Assembly: GCA_002281535.1 (NCBI GenBank)
Contig: NCGD01000002.1
Coordinates: 1-64,000 of the forward strand
DNA from: Sphingomonas sp. 28-63-12
Lineage (GTDB): Bacteria > Pseudomonadota > Alphaproteobacteria > Sphingomonadales > Sphingomonadaceae
DNA: 64,000 bases
Direction: 5' to 3'
The notes beneath the pieces were generated by a model. The model was given only the letters and a program-made list of their open reading frames with translations, ran no database searches and was not told the origin of the DNA. Of this stretch, positions 43,685-51,750 are shown piece after piece. Made by a program: the position numbers and the translations under genes. Each line of letters begins with the position of its first letter. The stretch's first letter is position 1.

Positions 43685-44746
43685 ATGGCTGATACCCCCC
43701 TCCCCTATGCTGCCGTCGCGATGCAGCTCACTGCGCGCTCGGTCGAAGCTTGCGCCGACCGGGCCGAGGCTTCCGCACAGATGCTGGCGATGATCGGCGC
43801 CCTCGGCCCCAAGCTGCGCGGCTCGACCATCTTCATCCAGCAATATGGCGGCTCGCCGGTGCGGCTCGCGGTGCTGCCGGAATATCTGCTGACGAGCTAT
43901 CCGGGCCGCATCTCCGTCCCCGACTTTGCCGAGAAAGCCGCGCTCGACATGGACGGGCCGGAATATGCCGCGCTCGGCAAGCTCGCCCAGTCGATGAACC
44001 TCTTCCTCGCGGTCAACGCCTATGAGCGCGACCCGCATTTTCCCGGGCTGTACTTCCAGGCCAGCGTCATCCTGTCGCCATCGGGGGAGGTGGTGCTGCG
44101 CTATCGCCGGTTGAACTCGATGTTCGCGCCGACGCCGCATGATGTCTGGTCGAAATATCTCGATATCTACGGGCTCGACGGCGTGTTCCCGGTGGCGAAG
44201 ACCGAGATCGGCAATCTCTCGGCGATTGCGTCGGAGGAAATCCTCTACCCCGAGATCGCCCGCGCCCATTCGCTGCGCGGTGCCGAGATCTTCGTGCACA
44301 GCTCGTCCGAGATCGGTTCCCCGCTCGCCACGCCGAAGGCCATTGCGAAGCGCGCGCGTGCTTTCGAGAACATCGCCTATGTGGTCAGCGCCAATACGGC
44401 GGGGATCGAGGGCACCGTACTCCCGCTCGCCTCGGCCGACGGCAATTCGATGGTAGTGGACTATAAGGGCCAAGTGCTGAGCGAATCCAACTCGGGCGAG
44501 ACCTTCACTGCCTTTGCCGATATCGATTTGTCAGCATTGCGGGCTCAGCGCCGCAAGCCCGGCATGACCAACCTGCTCGCCCGCCAGCGCTTGGAACTAT
44601 TCGCCCTCATCTATGCGGGGCGCGAGGTGCAGCCTGCCAATAGCCTGCTCGATGCCGATGGCGCCACCGCGATTCCGGATCGCGAGCATTTCCTGCGCGT
44701 TCATGAAAGCGTGATCGAGCGCCTGTCGAAGGATGGCCTGATATGA
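43685..44746 (+). CDS. Nitrilase-fold protein with two of three catalytic residues replaced
   Basis: A 353-residue carbon-nitrogen-hydrolase-fold protein without a signal peptide. The catalytic Glu66 is kept (VLPEYLLTSYPG). The Lys position is Arg142 (LRYRRLNSM) and the Cys position, six before the conserved Pro-Glu, is Ser183 (IASEEILYPE). The fold continues with LRGAEIFVHSSSE and AKRARAFENIAYVVSANTAG. Such a site should not form the usual thioester intermediate. The ATG at 43685 follows the repeat element; in-frame codons inside the repeat were ignored. 4-base overlap with the next gene. Confidence 0.82.
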   Translation: MADTPLPYAAVAMQLTARSVEACADRAEASAQMLAMIGALGPKLRGSTIFIQQYGGSPVRLAVLPEYLLTSYPGRISVPDFAEKAALDMDGPEYAALGKLAQSMNLFLAVNAYERDPHFPGLYFQASVILSPSGEVVLRYRRLNSMFAPTPHDVWSKYLDIYGLDGVFPVAKTEIGNLSAIASEEILYPEIARAHSLRGAEIFVHSSSEIGSPLATPKAIAKRARAFENIAYVVSANTAGIEGTVLPLASADGNSMVVDYKGQVLSESNSGETFTAFADIDLSALRAQRRKPGMTNLLARQRLELFALIYAGREVQPANSLLDADGATAIPDREHFLRVHESVIERLSKDGLI

Positions 44747-45939
44747 AGCAAGACGTTGCCCCGCCTTATACCGCCGTCGCCCGCCACGCGGTATTCCCCG
44801 AGCCGAGCCATGACGAGGCCGCGCGCTTCGATTTCCTGGCAAACTTCAACAAGTACATGGCGACCACGCTCGGCCCCGGCAACAAGCGCGCCTATGACAC
44901 GCGGGTGCTGCCGGCGTTCGTCAAGGAACATGGCCGCGAGCCCGAGGATCGCTTCGAGATCCGCCGCGCGATGAACAAGGACCCGTGGCATCGCTTCTGG
45001 TCAGCGCTCAAGCGAAACTCGATGGAGATGCGTCAGCATAATGGCCGGCAGATGGTGCTGCGGCAGTTGGACGAGCTCGACGCGAAGGTGCGACAGTATA
45101 ATGAGGGGCGCGAGACGTTGCGGCTCGATCCGGCGGTGGCGGTGCCGCGCTATCAGCAGGCGGTCGACATCCACTGCATGCCCGGCAGTTATCACGGTGA
45201 GGAGCGGCCCGGCGATGTGTCGGCGGGCGCCAATTATGACTGCGGCATCTTCGCCACCACGGCGGGCGGGCTCGGCGCGCTTTCCGATGGCGGCGGGATG
45301 GCCTTGGTCGACTGGATCAAGCGCGAGCGGCCGGGCTGGGTGCCCAAGCGCATCCTCGATATCGGCGCGACGATCGGCCACAATATCGTGCCGCTTGCGC
45401 TGGCGTTTCCCGAGACCGAGATCATCGCGATCGATACCGCCGCGCCGTCACTGCGCTATGGCCATGCCCGCGCGCAGGCATTGGGCGCGCGCAACATCAG
45501 CTTCATGCAGATGAACGCCGAGGACATGAGCGCCTTTCCCGACGGGCATTTCGATTGGGTGCAGACGACGATGTACCTGCACGAGCTTTCGGGCACCGCG
45601 CTGCCCCGCATCATCCGCGAGGGCTACCGCGTGCTCGCACCGGGCGGGCTGATGTTCCACCTCGAGCAGCCGCAATATTCCGACGCGATGCCGCTCTACG
45701 AACAGTTCATCCGTGATTGGGATGCGTTCAACAACAACGAGCCCTTCTGGTCGTCGATGCACGCGCTCGACCTGAAATCGATCATGGTCCAGGCGGGGTT
45801 CTCGCGTGACGACCTGTTCGAAACAGGCGTCCGCGCAGTAGTGGACGAGACGATCTTCCCCAAGGCCAATGACGGCGACGGCGAGGATCATGGCCGTGCG
45901 GCTTATTGGCATGCCTATGGCGCGTGGAAGGCGGCATGA
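44743..45939 (+). CDS. Class I SAM-dependent methyltransferase
   Basis: A 398-residue protein with a helical N-terminal region of about 200 residues and a methyltransferase domain: motif I is ILDIGATIGHNIVPLAL near residue 206, then AIDTAAPSLRYGHARA, MNAEDMSAFPDGHFDWVQ and LAPGGLMFHLEQP. It could methylate or, in a catabolic setting, modify a pathway intermediate; a methyltransferase in a breakdown operon is somewhat unusual. It overlaps both neighbours by four bases. Confidence 0.85.
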   Translation: MKQDVAPPYTAVARHAVFPEPSHDEAARFDFLANFNKYMATTLGPGNKRAYDTRVLPAFVKEHGREPEDRFEIRRAMNKDPWHRFWSALKRNSMEMRQHNGRQMVLRQLDELDAKVRQYNEGRETLRLDPAVAVPRYQQAVDIHCMPGSYHGEERPGDVSAGANYDCGIFATTAGGLGALSDGGGMALVDWIKRERPGWVPKRILDIGATIGHNIVPLALAFPETEIIAIDTAAPSLRYGHARAQALGARNISFMQMNAEDMSAFPDGHFDWVQTTMYLHELSGTALPRIIREGYRVLAPGGLMFHLEQPQYSDAMPLYEQFIRDWDAFNNNEPFWSSMHALDLKSIMVQAGFSRDDLFETGVRAVVDETIFPKANDGDGEDHGRAAYWHAYGAWKAA

Positions 45940-46298
45940 GCGACGACGGTCCCGACTGGATTGCGCTTGCCGCCCGGCGCGCCAAGGGCAAGCGGCCGGA
46001 CTATTTTGAAGACCCGGCGATCGACCGGATCCTCTCGATAGTGATGGCGCTGGTCGCCGAGGTGTCGGTGCTGAAACAACGGCAGGATACGGTCGAGCGG
46101 TTGCTCGATGCGAAGGGGACGATCAGCCGCGCCGATATCGAAGGCTTCGTGGCGGACAAGGACGCGGCCTATGAGCGCGGGGTCGAGACCAAGGCCTATA
46201 TCGCCCGCGTCATGCGCGGCGTGAGCCAGGCGATGGACGCGATGGCGGTCGACGAGAAGCCGGTGGAGCAGGTCAGCCGCGAGTTGAAGGAACTGTGA
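45936..46298 (+). CDS. Small helical protein of unknown family
   Basis: A 120-residue acidic, mostly helical protein. MALVAEVSVLKQRQDTVERLL (residues ~34-54) looks like a coiled coil, and the rest is charged helices. No family is recognised. It overlaps the methyltransferase stop (ATGA) and the next start (TGATG), so it is very likely translated and may be an accessory subunit of one of its neighbours. Confidence 0.7.
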   Translation: MSDDGPDWIALAARRAKGKRPDYFEDPAIDRILSIVMALVAEVSVLKQRQDTVERLLDAKGTISRADIEGFVADKDAAYERGVETKAYIARVMRGVSQAMDAMAVDEKPVEQVSRELKEL

Positions 46299-47029
46299 TG
46301 TGGCACCGCACCGTGCGCGGCCGCATCCGCTACACCTCCAAAAAACCCGAAATGCTCGATCAGGAGCGCGGCCGCGAATGGTTCGCTTTCACGCATCACA
46401 GTGATGGCGGGATGACATTGCGCGCGCAGTGCGAGATCGAGGAGCCCGCGCCCACCGTGCTGCGCGATGTCGTCTATGCGATCGACGCCGAGGGCCACCC
46501 GCGCAACCTGCACGTCCATCTGACGGTTGGCGATGCCTTCATGGGCTCCGGCTGGTTCAACCTCACGCACCGCGAGGACGGCGGCACGATTGAATGCGAG
46601 AGCGCGGGGCCGTCGATCGGGCGGCTGTCGCAGCGGGTCGACTTCAGCGGCGCGATCGATGGCGTGGGCACGCACCCGATCGTCGGCGACGGCTATCTCA
46701 CGCGCTGCATGGACATATCCAAAGGCCCACACCGCCGCACCTTGCGCTGCTACCTCCCCTCTCCCGACCACCGCGGCGCGACCCCGCCGATGATTGCCGA
46801 GGTGACAATCGACCTGGAATATTTCGGCGAGGAAACGGTGACCGTCGCCGCCGGCACCTTCGCCTGCCGCCACTTCGCCTTCATCGATTCCAGCGACACC
46901 GGCATGGGCGGCAAGGAACATCCCCGCTACGATATGTGGGTGACGGCGGACGACGACGCCGTGTTCGTGCAGGGCGGCGTTGGAGGGTATATGGCGACAT
47001 GGTATGAACTGGTGGAATTGGAGCGGTAG
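46298..47029 (+). CDS. Unrecognised protein, last gene of the 38068-47029 operon
   Basis: A 243-residue protein rich in beta-strand-like alternation, with many His/Trp (WFAFTHHSDGG, LHVHLTVGD, CRHFAFIDSSDTGMGGKEHP, MWVTADDDAVFVQGGVGG). It has no signal peptide and no membrane span. I cannot place it in a family; a calycin-like or DUF3108-like barrel is possible. ATG 46298 overlaps the preceding stop by one base. A REP-like repeat pair follows the gene. Confidence 0.7.
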   Translation: MWHRTVRGRIRYTSKKPEMLDQERGREWFAFTHHSDGGMTLRAQCEIEEPAPTVLRDVVYAIDAEGHPRNLHVHLTVGDAFMGSGWFNLTHREDGGTIECESAGPSIGRLSQRVDFSGAIDGVGTHPIVGDGYLTRCMDISKGPHRRTLRCYLPSPDHRGATPPMIAEVTIDLEYFGEETVTVAAGTFACRHFAFIDSSDTGMGGKEHPRYDMWVTADDDAVFVQGGVGGYMATWYELVELER

Positions 47030-47125
47030 GGTACGCACAATTGCCCCCAACTCTCCGTCGCCCCGGGTTTGAGCCGGCGTGACGGAGAGAAGAAGACGGT
47101 AGGTATAGGTCCAGTAGCAGCCTTA

Positions 47126-47285
47126 CCCTCTCCCATCGGGAGAGGGTTGCGCAGACTTGGCAGCTTGCTGCCTAGTCGGAGCTGGGTGAGGGGATCCCCC
47201 TCTCGATCGCGCGGAACACCCTCATCCAACCTTCGCTAGCCAGCAAGCTGGCAAGCTGCGGTATCCTTCTCCCTCAGGGAGAAGG
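47126..47285. repeat. Pair of REP-like palindromes in the convergent gap
   Basis: Two 21-bp hairpins, 47126-47146 (arms CCCTCTCCC / GGGAGAGGG) and 47265-47285 (arms CCTTCTCCCT / AGGGAGAAGG), point at each other. Between them are related inverted segments (GCAGCTTGCTGCC against CCAGCAAGCTGG). The 298 bases between the convergent genes hold nothing else recognisable. They look like one BIME-type unit and may also stop transcription from both sides. Confidence 0.75.
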
Positions 47286-47327
47286 CAGAAAGGTCCGCTT
47301 CCTACCAATATCGGCCCCAGCGCACGG

Positions 47328-47774
47328 CTACCCCACCCGCACCTCATCACACAGCGTCCGCCGCGTCGGCACCCCCTGTTCGAACCATTGCCAGGTCCGC
47401 GCCCGCGTGGTGCCGTCATCGGACAGATGGATGATCTCGACGAAATGGTCGCCCGGTGAATCCTTCCGGTCTAAGCGCAGCATCACGCTGCCGCAGTGCG
47501 TTTCCCAGCCATAGCCGATGAAGCGATCGGTATCCCAGTGCAGCATCCCGTCGCGGAACACGCCGCCGAACGAGCGCTCGACCACGCGGCCATCGTCCCA
47601 GGTCATCCTGTTCGACTGGATATAGGCGAACTCGCCGCTCGCCGGGAATTCGCACAAGGTCCAGGTGCGGTGCCGGTCGATCAGCGATCCGTCGCGCGCG
47701 AGGTGGGTGTAGGTGCCCTCCCATTCGCCGGCATGGCGCAGCATATTGGGCATCGCTTCGGCAAGGCTCATCAT
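47328..47774 (-). CDS. DUF3598-like calycin-fold protein (A)
   Basis: A 148-residue protein: MPNMLRHAGEWEGTYTHLAR opens it, NRMTWDDGRVVERSFGGVF, HWDTDRFIGYGWETHCGSV and RTWQWFEQGVPTRRTL follow. It is a paralogue of the protein at 53121 (same order of motifs: GVWDGTYTYY, WPDGRTEIRDFP, WWDNDLIIGSAWEV). The lipocalin-like fold suggests binding or isomerisation of a hydrophobic intermediate; function unknown. The start at 47774 gives an ATGA overlap with the ALDH stop. Confidence 0.75.
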   Translation of the reverse strand: MMSLAEAMPNMLRHAGEWEGTYTHLARDGSLIDRHRTWTLCEFPASGEFAYIQSNRMTWDDGRVVERSFGGVFRDGMLHWDTDRFIGYGWETHCGSVMLRLDRKDSPGDHFVEIIHLSDDGTTRARTWQWFEQGVPTRRTLCDEVRVG

Positions 47775-49192
47775 CGGCGCGCATCCTCGGCATAGGCCTG
47801 AATGGGGAGCGCGGTGCCGGTCTGGCGGAGCAGCGCCTGTTTGCGGAAGAAACGCAGCAGGCCGCTCTCGCCCATCCGTGAGGGGCCGAGCCCGCTCGCG
47901 CCGAAGCTCGATTTCTCGGCGTCCCACACCATTGCGGTGAGCGATCCGTCATTGATCGAGACCGCGCCGGCGTTCAGCCGTTCCCCGACCGCCTCGGCCT
48001 CCTCAGCCGATCCCGCCAGCACCGCTGCCGACAGCCCGAACACACCGCCATTGGCGAGCGCCACAGCGTCGTCAACATGGTCAAAGACGGTGACGGGAAT
48101 GACTGGACCGAACGTCTCCTCCGCCATGATTGCCATGTCGGGGGTCACGCCCGTCAACACGGTGGGCCGCAGATACTGCCCGCCGCCAATACTCTCGACC
48201 GTGCCGCCCGCCAGCACGGTTGCGCCCTTGGCAACTGCATCCTCGATCTGCGCCTGGACGATCTCGGCCTGTCTGGCAAAGATGAAGGGACCGATCTCCC
48301 CGGCGCCGATATCGTCGGCATTGAGCCGCACCGCCTTGGCCTCGGCGACAAGCGCCGCAAGGAAGGGCTCGGCGATTTGCTGCGCAACATAAACCCGCTC
48401 GATCGACTGGCACGCCTGCCCCGAATTGACGATCGACGCCCTGAGCGCGACCCGCGCGGCCCAGACCGGGTCGGCGCTGGCGAGCACGATCATCGGGTCT
48501 TTGCCGCCCAGTTCGAGGCTGGCCGGAATGAACGCCGCCGCCGCTGCTGCCGCCACCTTGCGCCCGGTCGCGACTGATCCGGTGAAGGCGATGTAATCGA
48601 CCGCATCCACCAAAGCCGCCCCCGTCGCGCCATCGCCCTCGATCACCGCCAATGGTACATCCGGCACCTCGGCGATCGCGGCCATCAGCGGGCGTATAAA
48701 GCGCGGGGTGACCTCGGACGGCTTCACGATCACCGCGCATCCGGCGGCGAGCGCGGGGATGGCATCGATCAGCGCGAGCGTCAGCGGGAAATTCCAGGGG
48801 CTGATCACGCCGACCAGCGGATAAGGCACCAGCCGCGTCGTCACGACAATGCCGGGGGTTGCGCTGGCGCGGGCCCCACCGGTGGCGCGCGCGATGAGAT
48901 CGGGCGCGATGCTCGCCCAGCGATCGAAGGCGCGCGCCGTTCCATCCACCTCGATAGCAGAGATCGCGCGGCGACCCGTATCGATGGTCAGCGCCGCCCC
49001 GATCGCGTCGGCATGGCGCGCAATTGCTGCACCCAGAGACCGCAGCATTTCTGCTCGCTCGGCGGCGGATCGGTTCGCCCAGTGGCGCTGTCTGTCGCGT
49101 AAATCGCTTGCGAGTGCGGCAAGGCGACCGGCGTCGAGCGGGTCGATTTCGTAATCCAACGCACCGGTGCGCGGGTTGCGGACCTTCATCAT
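47771..49192 (-). CDS. NAD(P)-dependent aldehyde dehydrogenase
   Basis: A 473-residue ALDH of normal length. Asn134 (ISPWNFPLTL), Lys157 (VIVKPSE), the FTGSVATGRKV cofactor loop, catalytic Glu227 (SLELGGKDP) and the nucleophile Cys261 (NSGQACQSIERV) are all present. It oxidises an aldehyde to the acid, probably a semialdehyde of the dicarboxylates processed elsewhere in the cluster. The start MMKVRNP at 49192 is set by the ATGA overlap with the upstream deacetylase-fold gene. Confidence 0.93.
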   Translation of the reverse strand: MMKVRNPRTGALDYEIDPLDAGRLAALASDLRDRQRHWANRSAAERAEMLRSLGAAIARHADAIGAALTIDTGRRAISAIEVDGTARAFDRWASIAPDLIARATGGARASATPGIVVTTRLVPYPLVGVISPWNFPLTLALIDAIPALAAGCAVIVKPSEVTPRFIRPLMAAIAEVPDVPLAVIEGDGATGAALVDAVDYIAFTGSVATGRKVAAAAAAAFIPASLELGGKDPMIVLASADPVWAARVALRASIVNSGQACQSIERVYVAQQIAEPFLAALVAEAKAVRLNADDIGAGEIGPFIFARQAEIVQAQIEDAVAKGATVLAGGTVESIGGGQYLRPTVLTGVTPDMAIMAEETFGPVIPVTVFDHVDDAVALANGGVFGLSAAVLAGSAEEAEAVGERLNAGAVSINDGSLTAMVWDAEKSSFGASGLGPSRMGESGLLRFFRKQALLRQTGTALPIQAYAEDARR

Positions 49193-50103
49193 TGCTGCGC
49201 CACCCAGGCGTCGACGATCGCGCCGCCGGTGGCGGTCCACATCTCTGGCCGCTGCGTCAGATCGGCCAGCAAATCCTCCAGCGCACCGATGCGATAGGGC
49301 AGCGCCATGATATAGGGCGTCAGGTGCAGCGGCAGCATGCGTCCGCCCTGTGCCTGCGCCTCCGCCGCAAGCCAATCACACGCGTCGCGCATCTGCCGGG
49401 CATAGCTGTCGGCAGATTGCTGCTGCACCGTGATGATCTGACGGTCGCTGAGTTCATGGTTGAGCGGCAGATTGATCAGGCCGTTGGTGAAGCGATATGG
49501 CAGCTCATCATTCACCCAGTTGCACCCATAAATCAGCCCAGCCTCATGCAGCAGATCAGGCGTATTCCAGCTCTCGCTCCGCGCGATCGACAGCCAGCCG
49601 CGTGGCCGCGTGCCGCTCACCCGTTCCAGCGTATCGAGCGATGTCGCGATCAGCGCGCGCTCCTCCTCTATCGGCAGTCCGCTCGCGATCGTGCCATTCA
49701 TGTCGGTCGAATGCGCGATGATCTCATGCCCGCCCGCGACGATATCGGCGATCAGCTCGGGATAGCGATCCGCAATCGCCGCATTGGTCGCGAAAGACGC
49801 TACTGCGCCGACCTTGGCAAAGGCGTCGAGCAGCCGGTAAACACCCACCCGGTTGCCATAATCCCGGGCGGTGTAGTGGCGGTAATCGGGATAGGCGGTC
49901 TGCATATGGCCAGGCGCGCGGAAGGGCGTGTCGCTCGGCACTATCGGAAACCATTCGAGGCTAACGCACAGCCACAGCGCGACTGATTTGCCGCCGGGCC
50001 AGGTGACGGGCGAGCGGTCCTTCAGCGCTGACCATGGGTAGAGATCATGGTCATAGCCGTGACGGCGCTTGGGATAGTCGAGATAGCCGGGATCGAGCGT
50101 CAT
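49189..50103 (-). CDS. Polysaccharide-deacetylase-fold hydrolase, PuuE-like (B)
   Basis: A 304-residue NodB-fold hydrolase: WPGGKSVALWLCVSLEWFPI (motif 1 with Glu), RDYGNRVGVYRLLDAFAKVG, AHSTDMNGTIASG (motif 2 His) and late LPLHLTPYIMALPYRIGAL. It is a clear paralogue of the gene at 50100 and more distant from that at 24401. PuuE-type members open rings of allantoin or imides. The start at 50103 overlaps the upstream stop (ATGA). Confidence 0.85.
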   Translation of the reverse strand: MTLDPGYLDYPKRRHGYDHDLYPWSALKDRSPVTWPGGKSVALWLCVSLEWFPIVPSDTPFRAPGHMQTAYPDYRHYTARDYGNRVGVYRLLDAFAKVGAVASFATNAAIADRYPELIADIVAGGHEIIAHSTDMNGTIASGLPIEEERALIATSLDTLERVSGTRPRGWLSIARSESWNTPDLLHEAGLIYGCNWVNDELPYRFTNGLINLPLNHELSDRQIITVQQQSADSYARQMRDACDWLAAEAQAQGGRMLPLHLTPYIMALPYRIGALEDLLADLTQRPEMWTATGGAIVDAWVAQQ

Positions 50104-50978
50104 TGCTGCGCCCGCCACGCATCGACGATCTCGCCCGCCCGCGCGATCCAGGCGCGGCCGTCGGCGGCGATATGCTCCAGCACGCCCTCGAACGCGCCGA
50201 TCCGATGCGGCTGGCCGATCAGATAGGCGTGGAGCGGGATGCACATCACCGTGCCGGATTGCTCGCCCTCCGCCGCCAGCCGATCGAACTGACGGATCAG
50301 CGTATCGGCATAGTCGCGCGGGCTCATATTGTAGATGAAGAAGCCATAATGGTCGTTCACCTCCAGGCTGTAGGGGATCGAGGCGAGCGCGCCGTGCGCG
50401 ACTTTCACCGCCTGGACCTGATCGTCATGATAAAGATCGCAGGTGTAATCGAGGCCATAGTCGGCGATCAGGTCGAGCGTCCTCGGCGTGTGGGTCAGCG
50501 CAGGGGCGAGCCAGCCGCGGATCGTCTGTCCGGTCGCCTCGCGCACGGTGCGGATCGAATCCTCGATGATCGCGCGTTCCTGCGCCTCGTCCATGCCGTA
50601 CGCGTAGCGGGTGTTGTAAATGCCGTGGCTGAAGAATTCCCAGCCGCGCGCATGGGCGTCTGCGACCACGTCGGGGTGGTGCTGGCAGAGCGCGACCGAG
50701 AGGCTGACCGATCCGGGAAAACCGTGTTTGGTCATCGCATCGGCCATGCGCCAGTGCGAGACGCGGTTGCTATGGTCGCGGTGGCTGTAGCCGACGACGT
50801 CCGGGTGTGGCTTGCCCCAGGCCTTGCGCTGCGGGTGCGCGGGCGGGTCGATCTCATAATATTCCAGGTTAGGCGCAACCCAGACAGCGACCGTCTTGCC
50901 GCCCGGCCAGACGATCTTCGGGCGGCCGCGATAGGGGGCGAAATCATACAGGCCGGGATCAGCGGCGCCCTCCTGCAT
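50100..50978 (-). CDS. Polysaccharide-deacetylase-fold hydrolase, PuuE-like (C)
   Basis: A 292-residue paralogue of the adjacent gene: WPGGKTVAVWVAPNLEYYEI, HRDHSNRVSHWRMADAMTKHG, FFSHGIYNTRYAYGMDEAQ and IPLHAYLIGQPHRIGAFEG. The conserved His of FSHG and the late His of PLHA are likely metal or catalytic residues. Adjacent duplicates with clear divergence suggest a heteromer or two related ring substrates. ATG 50978 overlaps the amidohydrolase stop by one base; a TTG three bases earlier is unlikely. Confidence 0.85.
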   Translation of the reverse strand: MQEGAADPGLYDFAPYRGRPKIVWPGGKTVAVWVAPNLEYYEIDPPAHPQRKAWGKPHPDVVGYSHRDHSNRVSHWRMADAMTKHGFPGSVSLSVALCQHHPDVVADAHARGWEFFSHGIYNTRYAYGMDEAQERAIIEDSIRTVREATGQTIRGWLAPALTHTPRTLDLIADYGLDYTCDLYHDDQVQAVKVAHGALASIPYSLEVNDHYGFFIYNMSPRDYADTLIRQFDRLAAEGEQSGTVMCIPLHAYLIGQPHRIGAFEGVLEHIAADGRAWIARAGEIVDAWRAQQ

Positions 50979-51661
50979 CAACGCGCCTCCAGCCAGTCGA
51001 TCACCGTCTGCACCGGTTCGACATCGGCATATTTCAGCTGCAGATCGGTCAGATTGGCGAAGTGGTAGCTTTCATGCTTGTCGGCGCAGGTCTCGATTGG
51101 CACGATCGTGCGATAGCCATGGCTGAGTGCATCGACCGCCGTCGCCCGCACGCAGCCGCTGGTCGAACCGCCCGTCACCACCACCGTGTCGACCTTGTGC
51201 CAGACCAGATAGCTCGCCAGGGGCGTCTCGAAAAACGCACTCGGCATGCGCTTCGTATACTGCAGATCATCGGGATGGATCGCGCAGCGATCGTCATAGG
51301 CGTGGCGATCGCTGCCATATTTGATGTTCTGCAGCGAATCGGGGGTGTCGGTGCGCGTGCCCCACACCCCGGCATCGCCCGCATCGGCCTTATACCCCAC
51401 CCGACTCCACACCACCGGCATGCCGCGTGCGCGCGCCAGATCGCTGATGATGTTGACATAATCGATCTGGCGCGGATCGGTTTCATAGGCGGTGGCGAAC
51501 CTGTCGATCCGCGTATAGGCTTGCTGGAAATCGACATTGACGATCGCCAGCTTGCTGCCGAAGCCGAACTTCCTGCGCGCCGGGTTGGCCATCACGCCAT
51601 CAAAAATCTCGCGCGCGGTACGGCCGTCCTCAACCATCCGGGTACCCATCAGCTCGGGCAT
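50978..51661 (-). CDS. Isochorismatase-family cysteine amidohydrolase (N-carbamoylsarcosine amidase-like)
   Basis: A 227-residue isochorismatase-fold enzyme with the Asp-Lys-Cys triad: Asp44 (IVNVDFQQAY), Lys137 (YTKRMPSAFF) and Cys170 (GGSTSGCVRATAVDAL). Members hydrolyse N-carbamoyl compounds, nicotinamide or maleamate. It heads the leftward operon of ring hydrolases and ALDH. A maleamate- or carbamoyl-type amidase would fit downstream of imide or hydantoin ring opening. Operator site 6 lies 65 bases upstream. Confidence 0.9.
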   Translation of the reverse strand: MPELMGTRMVEDGRTAREIFDGVMANPARRKFGFGSKLAIVNVDFQQAYTRIDRFATAYETDPRQIDYVNIISDLARARGMPVVWSRVGYKADAGDAGVWGTRTDTPDSLQNIKYGSDRHAYDDRCAIHPDDLQYTKRMPSAFFETPLASYLVWHKVDTVVVTGGSTSGCVRATAVDALSHGYRTIVPIETCADKHESYHFANLTDLQLKYADVEPVQTVIDWLEAR

Positions 51662-51725
51662 TGCAGGCTTGCCTCCTTATTTGCTTGTGTCGATGATGGG
51701 GAGAGGATTAGAGCTTGTCCAGCGC

Positions 51726-51743
51726 AATTTGTCCGGACAAATT
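51726..51743. promoter_or_regulatory. GntR-type operator, site 6 (perfect palindrome)
   Basis: AATTTGTCCGGACAAATT, a perfect 18-bp palindrome in the divergent region between the amidohydrolase (51661, leftward) and the alpha/beta hydrolase (51751, rightward). It ends seven bases before the latter's ATG. Confidence 0.82.
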
Positions 51744-51750
51744 AGGCACG

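Noticed and set aside
43540-47285. Repeat elements considered as a CRISPR array
   Set aside because: Only inverted, unevenly placed palindromes; no regularly spaced direct repeats or spacers.
49024-51068. Two rightward frames of over 300 codons opposite the deacetylase-fold genes
   Set aside because: Antisense to well-supported NodB-fold paralogues.
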